Assembly: GCA_016649895.1 (NCBI GenBank)
Contig: JAENWR010000022.1
Location: 1-41,879, forward strand
DNA from: Acidimicrobiia bacterium
GTDB lineage: Bacteria; Actinomycetota; Acidimicrobiia; Acidimicrobiales; SKKL01
Direction: 5' to 3'
Length of the DNA stretch: 41,879 nucleotides
Numbering within the stretch: position 1 is the first letter of the stretch; each line of letters starts with the position of its first letter. The notes under the pieces are model-generated. The model saw nothing but the letters and a program-made list of their open reading frames with translations, was not told the DNA's origin and did not search any database. Shown here piece after piece: positions 11,388-22,962 of this stretch. The translations under genes and the position numbers were made by a program.

Positions 11388-12686
11388 ATGAGCACACCAC
11401 CGCTGCGCCGCGCCGACGTCGACCCAGCGCCGACGGCCGATGCCGTCCTGCCCCACATCCAGCCAGGTACGCACTTGATCGTGCCGCTGGCCAACGGCGA
11501 GCCGCGCACCGTGCTCGACGCCGTGGAGCGAGGAGCCGATGGGTTCCGCGGCGTGCGGGTGCACCAGATGCACGCCATGTTCGACCGGCCATACCTCCAC
11601 GGCGAACACGACGGTCGCCTCGACCACGTGGCCTACTTCCTCTCCCACGTCACCCGTCCGGCGTTCCACGCTGGCACCGTCGACCTGGTGCCGTGCAACT
11701 TCTCCGAGGTGCCGATGCTGTTGCGCCGCCTCGACGGTCCGAAGCTGGTGCTCGCCGCCGCATCGCCGCCCGACCGCCACGGCTACTTCTCCCTGGGCGT
11801 CAGCGCCGACTACGTGGCGCCGTTCATCGGCCAGGTGCCGTTCTTCATCGAAGCCAACCCGGCGATGCCCCGCACGTTCGGGCGCAACTCGGTGCACATC
11901 ACCCAGACCGTCGGTTGGGTCGAGGCCGACTACCCCCTGGTCGAGGTGGAGCCGGCCGAGCCGAGCGACCTCGACCGCCACATCGCAGATTCCGTCGCCG
12001 AGCGGATCCCCGACGGCGCCACGTTGCAGGTCGGCATCGGGTCGATCCCCAACGCTGTCCTGGCCAACCTCGTCGACCACCGCGACCTGGGCCTGCACAC
12101 CGAGCTGCTGTCCGACGGCATCATCGACCTGGTGCTCCGCGGCGTCCTCACCGGCACCCGCAAGTCGCGCCGGCCGGGCAAGCACGTCACCACCTTCGCC
12201 CTCGGCACCCGCGCTCTCTACGACTTCCTCCACGAGAACCCGGCGGTCGAGCTGCTCCCCGTCGACTACGTGAACGATCCTCGTGTCATCGCCACCGAGC
12301 GCAACTTCGTGTCGATCAACGCCACCACCGAGGTCGACTTCATCGGCCAGTGCGCGTCGGAGACCATCGGCGGCCGCTACTGGTCGGGCAGTGGAGGCCA
12401 AGCCGACTTCGCCCGCGGCGCGCTCTACGCCGAGTCGGGCCAGGGGTTCGTCGTGCTGCGCTCCACCACGTCTGACGGCTCGTTCTCGCGCATCCGTCCC
12501 CATCTGACCAACGGTTCGGTCGTGACCACCATGAAGAACACCGTCGACAAGGTGGTCACCGAGTACGGCGTGGCCGAGCTGCGAGGCCGTTCGATCCGCG
12601 AACGCACCCGTGCCTTGATCTCCATCGCCCATCCCGACTTCCGCGACGAGCTCCTGAGAGAGGCGACGACGCTCGGCTACATCTGA
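11388..12686 (+). CDS. Acetyl-CoA hydrolase/transferase family CoA-transferase (4-hydroxybutyrate/acetate type)
   Basis: 432 aa, full length for the family. It exchanges CoA between a short-chain acyl-CoA and an acid through an enzyme-glutamyl-CoA thioester. The likely nucleophile is E315 in SINATTEVDFIGQ. The conserved GIGSIPNAVL (about 217-226), LLSDGIIDL and the C-terminal VVTEYGVAELRG are all present. The acid used cannot be told from sequence. It diverges from dapD. The ATG at 11388 fits the start of similarity. Confidence 0.85.
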   Translation: MSTPPLRRADVDPAPTADAVLPHIQPGTHLIVPLANGEPRTVLDAVERGADGFRGVRVHQMHAMFDRPYLHGEHDGRLDHVAYFLSHVTRPAFHAGTVDLVPCNFSEVPMLLRRLDGPKLVLAAASPPDRHGYFSLGVSADYVAPFIGQVPFFIEANPAMPRTFGRNSVHITQTVGWVEADYPLVEVEPAEPSDLDRHIADSVAERIPDGATLQVGIGSIPNAVLANLVDHRDLGLHTELLSDGIIDLVLRGVLTGTRKSRRPGKHVTTFALGTRALYDFLHENPAVELLPVDYVNDPRVIATERNFVSINATTEVDFIGQCASETIGGRYWSGSGGQADFARGALYAESGQGFVVLRSTTSDGSFSRIRPHLTNGSVVTTMKNTVDKVVTEYGVAELRGRSIRERTRALISIAHPDFRDELLREATTLGYI

Positions 12687-12705
12687 TGCCGAGCGCCCAG
12701 AGGCG

Positions 12706-13824
12706 TCAGATCGCCGCGAGCCGCTGCTCGACCAGGCTCAGCCGCTCCTCGGGCTGGACCATTGCGATGCGCACGTGGCCGGCGCCGGCCGCCCCGTAGA
12801 ACTCCCCCGGGCTCACCAGCACCCCCGCGTCGGCCGCCAGACGAGCGGCGAACGCCCAAGCATCGCCGTCGGGGGCAGCCACCCACAGGTAGAAGGCACC
12901 TCCCGGCATGGCCACGTCGATGCCGTAGGTGCGGCCGAGGAGCTCGGCCGCCCACTCGAGGCGACGGCGGTAGCGCGCGCGCTGCGCGTCGACGTGGTCG
13001 TCATCGGCGAAGGCGACCACCGCGGCGGCCTGCACCGGTCCGGGCAACATGAACCCAGCGTGCTTGCGCACCTCTTGGAGGAAGTGGACGAGATCAGCGT
13101 CTCCCGCGTAGAAGCCGGCCCGCACCCCGGCCAGGTTCGACCGCTTCGAGAGCGAGTGGACAGCGAGCACGCCCTCGGTGCCCTCGGTGAGGATGGTGCG
13201 GGGCGGGCCATCCCATGTGAACTCTGCGTAGCACTCGTCGGACAGCACCGACACCGAGTTGGCTCGGCCCCACGCGGCGGCCTCGGCCAGGTCGTCGAGC
13301 CCACCGGCGGGGTTGCCGGGCGTGTTCACCCAGAGGCACAGGGCCCTCGCCGCGTCGGCGGGGTCGATGGCCGACAGATCGATGCGCCACTGATCGTCGA
13401 CCGGGACGGCGACGGCGCGACAGCCGGCCAGCGTGGCGCCCATCTCGTAGGTCGGGTAGCTGATCGCGGGATAGAGCACCGTGTCGCGGGAGGGATCGCG
13501 CAGGTGCAGCCACTGAGGGATGCCCGCGACGAGCTCCTTCGTGCCGATGCACGCGCCCACGGCACTCGGATCGACCTGCGCACCGAGCCGGCGCCGCACC
13601 CATGAGCTGGCTGCCTCACGGAACGCCACTGTTCCGATCGATGCCGGGTAGCCCCTCTCGGCGTTCGACGCGGACAGCGCGGCCACGACGTCGGCCGGCG
13701 GTGAGTCGCACGGCGTGCCGATCGACAGGTCGACCATGCCACCGTCGTGGGCACCCGCGACTGCCTTGAGGTCGTCGAGGCGATCGTAGGGGTACGGGGG
13801 CGGGACGAAGCCGGCGGCGCTCAT
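12706..13824 (-). CDS. dapC: N-succinyldiaminopimelate aminotransferase (class I/II PLP aminotransferase)
   Basis: 372 aa. A PLP fold-type I enzyme that would convert N-succinyl-2-amino-6-ketopimelate to N-succinyl-LL-DAP. The PLP lysine is K227 (HSLSKRSNLAGVRAGF); NTPGNPAGG and LSDECYAEF are the usual cofactor contacts. The short actinobacterial DapC type and the presence of dapD, dapE and dapF support the assignment, although aminotransferase substrates are hard to fix from sequence. An alternative ATG lies three codons upstream (13833). Confidence 0.85.
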   Translation of the reverse strand: MSAAGFVPPPYPYDRLDDLKAVAGAHDGGMVDLSIGTPCDSPPADVVAALSASNAERGYPASIGTVAFREAASSWVRRRLGAQVDPSAVGACIGTKELVAGIPQWLHLRDPSRDTVLYPAISYPTYEMGATLAGCRAVAVPVDDQWRIDLSAIDPADAARALCLWVNTPGNPAGGLDDLAEAAAWGRANSVSVLSDECYAEFTWDGPPRTILTEGTEGVLAVHSLSKRSNLAGVRAGFYAGDADLVHFLQEVRKHAGFMLPGPVQAAAVVAFADDDHVDAQRARYRRRLEWAAELLGRTYGIDVAMPGGAFYLWVAAPDGDAWAFAARLAADAGVLVSPGEFYGAAGAGHVRIAMVQPEERLSLVEQRLAAI

Positions 13825-13881
13825 GGGCCTCATGCAAGCACAATCGCTACGAGGGCCCGAGCACATTGCCGCGCGGCGCCC

Positions 13882-15324
13882 TCAGCCGACGACGAACTCG
13901 GCGAGACGAGCCGATGCTGCGTCGTCGAGCCGGGCACGCATCCGCATGCCGGCCTCGTCGGTGGTCTCCACCAGCACCTCGCCTTCGCGGTGCACGGCTG
14001 CGATGACGTCGCCACGGTCGAACGGCACCATGAGCTCCACCACGTTGGTGAGCGCCCGCAAGCGGTCGCCGATGGCCGCCAGCAGCTCGGGGATGCCGTC
14101 GCCGGTGACGGCGGAGATGGCGACCGAGCCCGGGTGCTGGGCCACCAGCCGCGCCGACTCGGTGGTGAGGTCGGACTTGTTGAAGACGATGAGCTCGGGC
14201 ACCTCGGCCGCGTCGATCTCGCCGAGCACCACCCGAACAGCGTTGAGGTGGGCCTCGGTGTCGGGCGCCGACGCATCCACGATGTGGACGAGCAGGTCGG
14301 CCTCGGCGACCACCTCGAGCGTCGACTTGAACGCCTCGACCAGTTGGTGGGGCAGCTTCTTCACGAACCCGACCGTGTCGGTGACCAATACCGTCTCGCC
14401 GCCGGGCAGCTGCAGGCGGCGCGTCGTGGCGTCGAGGGTGGCGAAGAGGCGGTTCTCGACCAGTACACCCGCGTCGGTGAGGCGGTTGAGGAGGGTCGAC
14501 TTGCCGGCGTTGGTGTAGCCGACGATGGCGACCTGCTGGAACGGCGAGCGACGGCGCGCCTTGCGCTGGCTGTCGCGATGGTGACCGATCTGACGCAGGT
14601 CGGCTTCGAGTTTGTGGATGAGACGGGACACGCGTCGTCGATCGACCTCGAGCTGGGTCTCGCCAGGACCACGACGGGCACCGATTCCACCTGCCTGCTG
14701 CGACAGGGACTTGCCCTTGCCACGCAGGCGCGGCAGGCGGTACTTCAGCAGGGCCAGCTGCACCTGGGCCTTGCCCTCCACCGTGTGGGCGTTCTGGGCG
14801 AAGATGTCGAGGATGACGGCAGTGCGGTCGATGGCCGAGCGGCCCAGCAGCTTCTCGAGGTTGTTCTGCTGCGCGGGCGTGAGCTCGTCGTCGAACACCA
14901 CGGTGTCGGCGTCGACCGATTCGGCCAGCACGCGGATCTCCTCCACCTTGCCCTTGCCGATGTAGGTGGCCGGATCGGCTCCAGACCGACGCTGGGCAAC
15001 ACGGGCGACCTCGTCGGCGCCTGCGGTGTCGATGAGCAGGGCGAGCTCGTCGAGCGAGGCCTCGGTGTCGTCGTCATCCTGTCCCGGCCAGGTGACGCCG
15101 ACCAGGATGATCTTCTCCCGGAAGGAGCGCTCGATGAACGCGCTCGTCTCGCCGCCGTACTCGCCGAACGCGCCGCGGTGGTCCGACGGCTCGTCGGGGA
15201 CGACCACGAGATCGGCGTCGATGTCGTCGAGGTCGCCCATGTCGTAGATGTCGGTGACATCGTCGAGCTCGAAGCCCTCGGCATCGAACTTCCCGTCGTC
15301 GTGGTTGGTCGGGCCGTCAGCCAC
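13882..15324 (-). CDS. hflX: GTPase HflX
   Basis: 480 aa. A ribosome-associated GTPase that rescues or splits stalled and hibernating ribosomes. An acidic N-terminal extension (about 1-60) is followed by the HflX nucleotide-binding domain (YIGKGKVEEI, VVFDDELTPAQQNNLE), the linker motif GGIGARRGPGETQLE, and a G domain with Walker A GYTNAGKST (269-276), DTVGF and NKSD. The GTG start at 15324 overlaps the dapF stop by 8 nt, which favours it over later ATGs. Confidence 0.95.
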   Translation of the reverse strand: MADGPTNHDDGKFDAEGFELDDVTDIYDMGDLDDIDADLVVVPDEPSDHRGAFGEYGGETSAFIERSFREKIILVGVTWPGQDDDDTEASLDELALLIDTAGADEVARVAQRRSGADPATYIGKGKVEEIRVLAESVDADTVVFDDELTPAQQNNLEKLLGRSAIDRTAVILDIFAQNAHTVEGKAQVQLALLKYRLPRLRGKGKSLSQQAGGIGARRGPGETQLEVDRRRVSRLIHKLEADLRQIGHHRDSQRKARRRSPFQQVAIVGYTNAGKSTLLNRLTDAGVLVENRLFATLDATTRRLQLPGGETVLVTDTVGFVKKLPHQLVEAFKSTLEVVAEADLLVHIVDASAPDTEAHLNAVRVVLGEIDAAEVPELIVFNKSDLTTESARLVAQHPGSVAISAVTGDGIPELLAAIGDRLRALTNVVELMVPFDRGDVIAAVHREGEVLVETTDEAGMRMRARLDDAASARLAEFVVG

Positions 15325-16147
15325 CGAGCACCACCGCCTCGTCGATCTCGATGTCGGCCACGTGCACCGCGGGGCCACTGAGGATGGCGCGATCGTCGAC
15401 CAGGTCGACCACCACCGAACCTCCCGGCATGTGCACCGTGACGGTGGAGCCGACCATCCCCCACCTGCGGGCCAGCGAGGCAGCAGCGCAGGCGCCGGTG
15501 CCGCAGGCCTGGGTGATACCGGCGCCACGCTCCCACACCCGCAACACCAGGCTGTCGGGATCGGGTCCGGGGGCGATGAGCTCGACGTTGATGCCGTCGG
15601 CATATATCGCCTCGATGGCCGGACCGACCTCGCCAAGCGCGATGTCGGCCAGTAGGTCGCCGTCGACCCAGGCCACGAGGTGGGGGTTGCCGAGGTCGGC
15701 GGTGGCGACCTCCTTCACCTCGATCGGAAGCTCCGAACCCGCGACGCCAGGGCCGGGGCCGACCACACCGAGGTCGACCGACGCCACGACCTTGTGCCTG
15801 CTGGGCCCACGAGAGATCGACACCTCGCGGCGTCCGGTGTCGGTGTCGATGGCGACCACGCCGTCGGCGAGACCCTTCGAACGCGCCACCGCCTGCGCGA
15901 GGCAACGGATGCCATTGCCGCTCATCTCGGCCCGGCTGCCGTCGGCGTTCCACAGGTGCATCACGACGTCGGCATCGCTACCGGGAGCGGGGCGCGCACC
16001 GTGGATGAGGCCGTCGGCGCCGAGTCCGGACCGGCGATCGCAGAGCTGTCGCGCCATGTCGGGGCCAGCCGTGACCTCGGTGGAGTTGCGGTCATCGAGG
16101 ACGACGAGGAAGTCGTTGCGGAGGCCGTGGTGCATCGAGAGTTGCAT
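15317..16147 (-). CDS. dapF: Diaminopimelate epimerase
   Basis: 276 aa. Converts LL-diaminopimelate to the meso form. The two catalytic cysteines are in MSGNGIRCLAQ and TQACGTGACA. HGLRNDFLVV and GADGLI are the conserved N-terminal segments. It sits between miaA and hflX, as in many actinobacteria, and overlaps hflX. Confidence 0.96.
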   Translation of the reverse strand: MQLSMHHGLRNDFLVVLDDRNSTEVTAGPDMARQLCDRRSGLGADGLIHGARPAPGSDADVVMHLWNADGSRAEMSGNGIRCLAQAVARSKGLADGVVAIDTDTGRREVSISRGPSRHKVVASVDLGVVGPGPGVAGSELPIEVKEVATADLGNPHLVAWVDGDLLADIALGEVGPAIEAIYADGINVELIAPGPDPDSLVLRVWERGAGITQACGTGACAAASLARRWGMVGSTVTVHMPGGSVVVDLVDDRAILSGPAVHVADIEIDEAVVLGG

Positions 16148-16209
16148 GTCGGGTCAGTCTCGCCCCTCGAGCGCCGATTGCACCACCAGGTTCTCGTGAT
16201 GCGCCGGCG

Positions 16210-17151
<942 letters not shown>

Positions 17152-17156
17152 GACGT

Positions 17157-17957
17157 TCAGAAGAGCTCGTCGAGCATCACGAAGAAGTCGACACGCGCCA
17201 GATCGGGCCACTCGATGCCGTAGGCATCGAAGAACAGGCCGACCGCCTCGCCGCCGAGGTTGTGGGCGATGCTGCGGGCGCCGATGCCGAGGTCGCGGTA
17301 GCGGTCGCCGACGCCGACCAGCCCCAGGTCGACGTAGCCCGACACCGCTCCTTCAGCCGCGAAGACGTTCGGTATGCAGTAGTCGCCGTGGGCCACCACG
17401 AGGTCGGGTGGATCGTCGGGTTGCCGCGACCTGACGTGGCCGAGCAGCTCCTCGGCGGTGACGCCACGGTGGATCGGCTCGAAGTCACCAGCGGCGACGA
17501 GCCCGGCCTCGACCCGATCGGCGGCGATGGCGACCAAGGCGTCGGTGCGGCCGTCGAACGGGCAGGACTCGACATCGAGGGAGTCGTGGAACGTGCGCAG
17601 GGCCTCGGCGAACAGGCGCACCACGCGCTCGGGATCGCCACCCAGCTCTCGGCTGGTGAGATCGGAACCGTCGAGGGCGGTGATCACCATCCACTCGACA
17701 TGGTCGTCGGCACCGTGTGCCACCAGCTCGGGCACCGCGATGCTGCCCGCGAGCCACTCGAGGCGCTCGATCTCGTGGCGGATCGATGGTGAGCTGCCAC
17801 CGCGTTCGACCAGCTTCACGAACAGGTCGGCGGCGCCGTCGCGCACCACCCGGGCGACGACCGAACCCGACCGGCCGACGGTGACCGGAACGAGTTCGCC
17901 CTCGCCGAGGACGGCGTGGAGGTCGGGCGGAAGGTCGCCGACGTGCAGTTCGGCCAT
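17157..17957 (-). CDS. APH(3')-like aminoglycoside phosphotransferase family protein
   Basis: 266 aa, the APH(3') length. The Brenner motif VVAHGDYCIPNVF has the catalytic Asp and Asn. The next block, GYVDLGLVGVGDRYRDLGIG followed by ARSI, keeps the IDLGR-x-G-x-AD pattern of kanamycin kinases. The C-terminus, FFDAYGIEWPDL followed by FFVMLDELF, mirrors the aminoglycoside-contacting end of APH(3') enzymes (GI-x-x-D to LLDELF). The N-lobe has VTVGRSGSVV and FVKL (ATP-binding Lys). Family membership is clear; the substrate is not proven. It sits between miaB and miaA with 5-nt gaps on both sides, so it is co-transcribed with housekeeping genes rather than mobile. Base composition matches its neighbours. 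Confidence 0.85.
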   Translation of the reverse strand: MAELHVGDLPPDLHAVLGEGELVPVTVGRSGSVVARVVRDGAADLFVKLVERGGSSPSIRHEIERLEWLAGSIAVPELVAHGADDHVEWMVITALDGSDLTSRELGGDPERVVRLFAEALRTFHDSLDVESCPFDGRTDALVAIAADRVEAGLVAAGDFEPIHRGVTAEELLGHVRSRQPDDPPDLVVAHGDYCIPNVFAAEGAVSGYVDLGLVGVGDRYRDLGIGARSIAHNLGGEAVGLFFDAYGIEWPDLARVDFFVMLDELF

Positions 17958-17962
17958 CGGCG

Positions 17963-19426
<1,464 letters not shown>

Positions 19427-19432
19427 CCCGAC

Positions 19433-19438
19433 AGGGTA
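19433..19438 (-). promoter_or_regulatory. -10 hexamer, leaderless-type promoter of miaB
   Basis: TACCCT (read toward miaB), then GTCGGG, then GTG. Confidence 0.45.
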
Positions 19439-19459
19439 GAGCCTGGCCGGGACGCGGCA

Positions 19460-19491
19460 CCGCCGACCGGTGATGAACACACGGTCGGCGG
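19460..19491 (-). terminator. Strong hairpin between recA and miaB
   Basis: Perfect 10-bp arms CCGCCGACCG (19460-19469) and CGGTCGGCGG (19482-19491) with a 12-nt loop, about 75 nt after the recA stop. No T tract follows, as is usual for GC-rich actinobacterial terminators. It probably ends the recA transcript. Confidence 0.6.
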
Positions 19492-19565
19492 CGGCACGCC
19501 CCCAGCCCGGACGGCAGGGACGATGTGGTGGTTCGCCGGGGAGATGCCCGGCTGAACCCGATCTG

Positions 19566-20627
19566 TCAGTCGTCGAGGGAGATGGGTTCGTCGTCGGCGT
19601 CGGACATGGTGTCGCCCTCCACCGCGGCCTCGCCATCGATGCCGATGCCCATGCCCACGTGGGCTCGGACCCGCTCGGACACCTCGACCATGATCTCCGG
19701 GTTCTCCAGCAAGAAGCCCTTGGCGTTCTCACGACCTTGACCGAGCTGCTCGCCCTCGTAGGTGTACCAAGCACCCGACTTCTTGATGATGTCGAGGTCG
19801 ACGCCGAGGTCGAGCACCGAACCTTCACGGCTGATGCCGAAGCCGTACATGATGTCGAACTCGGCCTGCTTGAACGGCGGGGCCACCTTGTTCTTCACGA
19901 CCTTGCAGCGGGTGCGGTTGCCGACCACCTCAACGCCGTCCTTGATGGACTCGATGCGCCGGATGTCGATGCGAACCGAAGAGTAGAACTTGAGCGCCCG
20001 GCCGCCCGGGGTCGTCTCCGGCGAGCCGAACATGACCCCGATCTTCTCCCGCAACTGGTTGATGAAGATGCAGATGGTGTTCGACTTGTTGAGGTTGGCG
20101 GTGAGCTTGCGCAGCGCTTGTGACATGAGGCGGGCCTGGAGACCGACGTGGGTGTCGCCCATCTCGCCTTCGATCTCGGCTCGGGGGGTGAGCGCCGCCA
20201 CCGAGTCGATGACGATGACGTCGAGCGCCCCCGAGCGGATGAGCATGTCGGTGATCTCGAGCGCCTGCTCTCCCGTGTCGGGCTGGGAGATGAGCAGCTC
20301 GTCGACGTCGACGCCGATGCGGGCGGCGTAGACCGGGTCCATGGCGTGCTCGGCGTCGATGTAGGCGCAGATGCCGCCGTTGCGCTGGGCCTCGGCCACC
20401 ACGTGCATGGCGAGGGTGGACTTGCCCGAGGACTCGGGCCCGTAGATCTCGGTGACGCGCCCACGCGGCAGGCCGCCCACGCCGAGCGCCACGTCGAGGG
20501 CGATGGAGCCCGTGGAGATGGTCTCGATGGCCAGCGAACCCTTCTCGCCCATCTTCATGACCGAGCCCTTGCCGTACTGCTTCTCGATCTGGCCCATGGC
20601 CATCGCTAGTGCCTTGTCTCGCTCCAC
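19566..20627 (-). CDS. recA: Recombinase RecA
   Basis: 353 aa. Forms the ATP-dependent filament on single-stranded DNA, promotes strand exchange and triggers LexA cleavage. Walker [10 protein letters not shown] (63-71), [24 protein letters not shown], and loop L2 around [22 protein letters not shown]. The acidic C-terminal tail ends ISLDD. The GTG at 20627 is preferred because GGGAGA precedes it and similarity begins at ERDKALA. No recX follows; miaB is next. Confidence 0.98.
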   Translation of the reverse strand: MERDKALAMAMGQIEKQYGKGSVMKMGEKGSLAIETISTGSIALDVALGVGGLPRGRVTEIYGPESSGKSTLAMHVVAEAQRNGGICAYIDAEHAMDPVYAARIGVDVDELLISQPDTGEQALEITDMLIRSGALDVIVIDSVAALTPRAEIEGEMGDTHVGLQARLMSQALRKLTANLNKSNTICIFINQLREKIGVMFGSPETTPGGRALKFYSSVRIDIRRIESIKDGVEVVGNRTRCKVVKNKVAPPFKQAEFDIMYGFGISREGSVLDLGVDLDIIKKSGAWYTYEGEQLGQGRENAKGFLLENPEIMVEVSERVRAHVGMGIGIDGEAAVEGDTMSDADDEPISLDD

Positions 20628-20778
20628 CGGTCGTCTCCCTGTTCGTTTGTGTCGTGTTGTCCTGGGGGGGCTGACACCGGTGTGTCGAGCCCGATGGATG
20701 AACCTTACGGAGGGGGTGTGACAGTGACGGCGGACCCAGTGGAGGCCGGACCCTTCAGAGCACCGTAGGAACGTCATC

Positions 20779-20807
20779 ACTGTAGTTACGAACGAACGTT
20801 CGATCAA
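20779..20807 (-). promoter_or_regulatory. recA promoter with SOS box in the spacer
   Basis: Read toward recA: -35 TTGATC (20802-20807), a 17-bp spacer, and -10 TACAGT (20779-20784). The LexA box CGAACGAACGTTCG (20789-20802) fills the spacer. The transcript would have a leader of about 145 nt. Confidence 0.75.
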
Positions 20808-20882
20808 GCACCCCACCGAGAAAACCCGAACGGTACGGAGCACCTCGGAGCGGACCTCGCGGCGGCGACGCGGATCGACGAC

Positions 20883-22961
20883 TCAGGGACGGCGCCACAG
20901 CACGAAGGGCAGTACCAGGCCAGAGCCCGCCGCACGCAGTCCTTCGGCCACCACCGTCATGGTCCAGCCCGAGCGCAGCGAGTCGTCGATGACCAGGCCG
21001 GGATCGGGCGGCAGCTCCTCCCCGCCGACCCGCCCGAAGGTGAACGCATCGAGCACGTTGGCGGCCTGCGTGGCCGAGTTGTCCATGCGGGCCTGTTGCG
21101 GCGCATCGGCGCGAACCCGCACGACCGCCTCGACCAGCTCCATCTTGCCGACCTCGGCCAGGCGCTCGGCCAGACCACGCACCAGCAGCGGACGCGTGCG
21201 CGACGGGACCCACGTGACCCACGTGGGTCGGCGCCCCCACGGCCACGCCTTCAGCGCTGCCGCCACCCCGCGGAGCAGGTCGTCGTCGGGTGGGGCGTCG
21301 GGCGCCGCGAAGAGCGGGGCGAGGACCTCGGACCACCCGGGGTCGGTGCCGAACGCCAGGGCCCGGCCCTCCTCGGGCCGGAGCTCTGGACGGATGTTGC
21401 CCTTGCGCCCCTCCATCCCCCGCGGCCACTGCTTGCGCGGTTCGAGCACCACGACGGCGCTGCGCAGCCCTCGGCGGGCCTCGTCGACGGCGGCGGGGTC
21501 GACATCGGCGTCGACCCGCACGCCGGTGCAGTTGTCGCACCGCCCGCAGTCGGCGGCCGACGGGTCGTCGAGCTGCTCGCGCAGGAACCGGAGGCGACAG
21601 CCGTCGGTGCGCTGGTAGGCGCGCATGGCGTCCTGCTCGGCGCGGCGCGCCTCGGCGAGCTGCTCGTAGCGGGCGGTGTCGTACGACCAGGGCAGGACGG
21701 TGCGCACCCACGACGATCCGTCGCGATCGACCGCACCCTCGACGTCGAGCACCTTCAGGAGGGCCTCGAGCCGGCCCCGTCGGAGGTTGACCATCGATTC
21801 GAGGTCGGCCACCGAACAGGGTCCGTGGGCGGTGAGGGCGGCGAGCACCTCCTCGACGGTGTCGCGCGGCGGCATCGCCGTGGAGTCGAAGTAGGCCCAG
21901 ATGTCGCCCTCGGTGCGGGTGGGTACGAGCACGACGCGGGCGTCGACGGTGCCACGGCCGGCGCGCCCCACCTGCTGGTAGTAGGCGATGGGCGACGACG
22001 GCGATCCGAGGTGGATGACGTAGGCCAGGTTGGCGTTGTCGTAGCCCATGCCGAGCGCCGAGGTGGCCACCACGCAGGCCAGGCCGCCGTCGTCGAGCCC
22101 CGCCTCGATCTGCTCGCGCTCGGCGGCGGGCGTGGAGCCGGTGTAGGAGGCTGCGGCCACTCCCTTGGTGACGAGGTGCGCCGCTACCCGCTCGGCGTCG
22201 GAGACGGTGAGGCAATAGACGAGCCCCGGTCCGGCATGGCTCTCGGTCCAGGCGTGCAGCCACGCCATCTGCTCGGCAGCCGTTGGCACGTCGGCGACCG
22301 CCAGGTGGAGCGTGGGCCGGTCGAGCGACCCGCGGAAGGTGCGGGTGTCCTCGCCGATCTGGCCGGCGACGTCGGCCTCGACGCGTTGGTTGGCCGTGGC
22401 GGTGGCGGCCAGCACCGGCACCCCGGACGCCAGCCCGGCGAGCACGTCGGCGATGCGCCGGTAGTCGGGACGGAAGTCATGGCCCCAGTCGGAGATGCAG
22501 TGCGCCTCGTCGACCACGAGCAACCCAACGCTGGCAGCCAGCCCCGGCAGCACGTCGCGGCGGAACCGCGGGTTGTTGAGGCGCTCGGGTGAGATGAGGA
22601 GCACGTCGACCTCGTCGGCGCGGATGCGCGCCTCTATCTCGCGCCAGTCGTCGATGTTGGCCGAGTTGATCGTGGCGGCCCGGATGCCGGCCCGCTCGGC
22701 CGCTTGCACCTGGTTGCGCATCAGCGCGAGGAGTGGCGAGACCACGAGGGTCGGCCCGCCACCGGCTCGCCGCAGCAGGCACGTCGCGATCCAATAGACG
22801 GCCGACTTGCCCCAGCCCGTGGCCTGCACGAGGAGTACCCGCTCGTGGCGGGTGACGAGGGCGTCGATGGCGGCCAGCTGGTCGTCGCGCAGGACGGCCC
22901 GCGATCCAGCGAGTTGCTGCAATATGGCCGACGCCTCGACCGCCAGGGCCGAACCGTCCAC
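20883..22961 (-). CDS. RecQ-family ATP-dependent DNA helicase with C-terminal phosphoribosyltransferase-like domain
   Basis: 692 aa. Superfamily 2 helicase core: QATGWGKSAVY (motif I), VVDEAHCISDWGHDFRP (motif II, RecQ-specific), ATATAN (III), and YYQQVGRAGRG (VI). The RecQ zinc region has CRLRFLREQL then CGRCDNC. There is no HRDC domain. Instead the last roughly 40 residues carry LVIDDSLRSGWT, the PRPP-binding loop shape of type I phosphoribosyltransferases (ComF-like). This architecture is seen in actinobacterial RecQ-like proteins; its purpose is not known to me. The GTG start lies 1 nt after the upstream stop, so the two genes are coupled. Confidence 0.9.
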   Translation of the reverse strand: MDGSALAVEASAILQQLAGSRAVLRDDQLAAIDALVTRHERVLLVQATGWGKSAVYWIATCLLRRAGGGPTLVVSPLLALMRNQVQAAERAGIRAATINSANIDDWREIEARIRADEVDVLLISPERLNNPRFRRDVLPGLAASVGLLVVDEAHCISDWGHDFRPDYRRIADVLAGLASGVPVLAATATANQRVEADVAGQIGEDTRTFRGSLDRPTLHLAVADVPTAAEQMAWLHAWTESHAGPGLVYCLTVSDAERVAAHLVTKGVAAASYTGSTPAAEREQIEAGLDDGGLACVVATSALGMGYDNANLAYVIHLGSPSSPIAYYQQVGRAGRGTVDARVVLVPTRTEGDIWAYFDSTAMPPRDTVEEVLAALTAHGPCSVADLESMVNLRRGRLEALLKVLDVEGAVDRDGSSWVRTVLPWSYDTARYEQLAEARRAEQDAMRAYQRTDGCRLRFLREQLDDPSAADCGRCDNCTGVRVDADVDPAAVDEARRGLRSAVVVLEPRKQWPRGMEGRKGNIRPELRPEEGRALAFGTDPGWSEVLAPLFAAPDAPPDDDLLRGVAAALKAWPWGRRPTWVTWVPSRTRPLLVRGLAERLAEVGKMELVEAVVRVRADAPQQARMDNSATQAANVLDAFTFGRVGGEELPPDPGLVIDDSLRSGWTMTVVAEGLRAAGSGLVLPFVLWRRP

Positions 22962-22962
22962 G

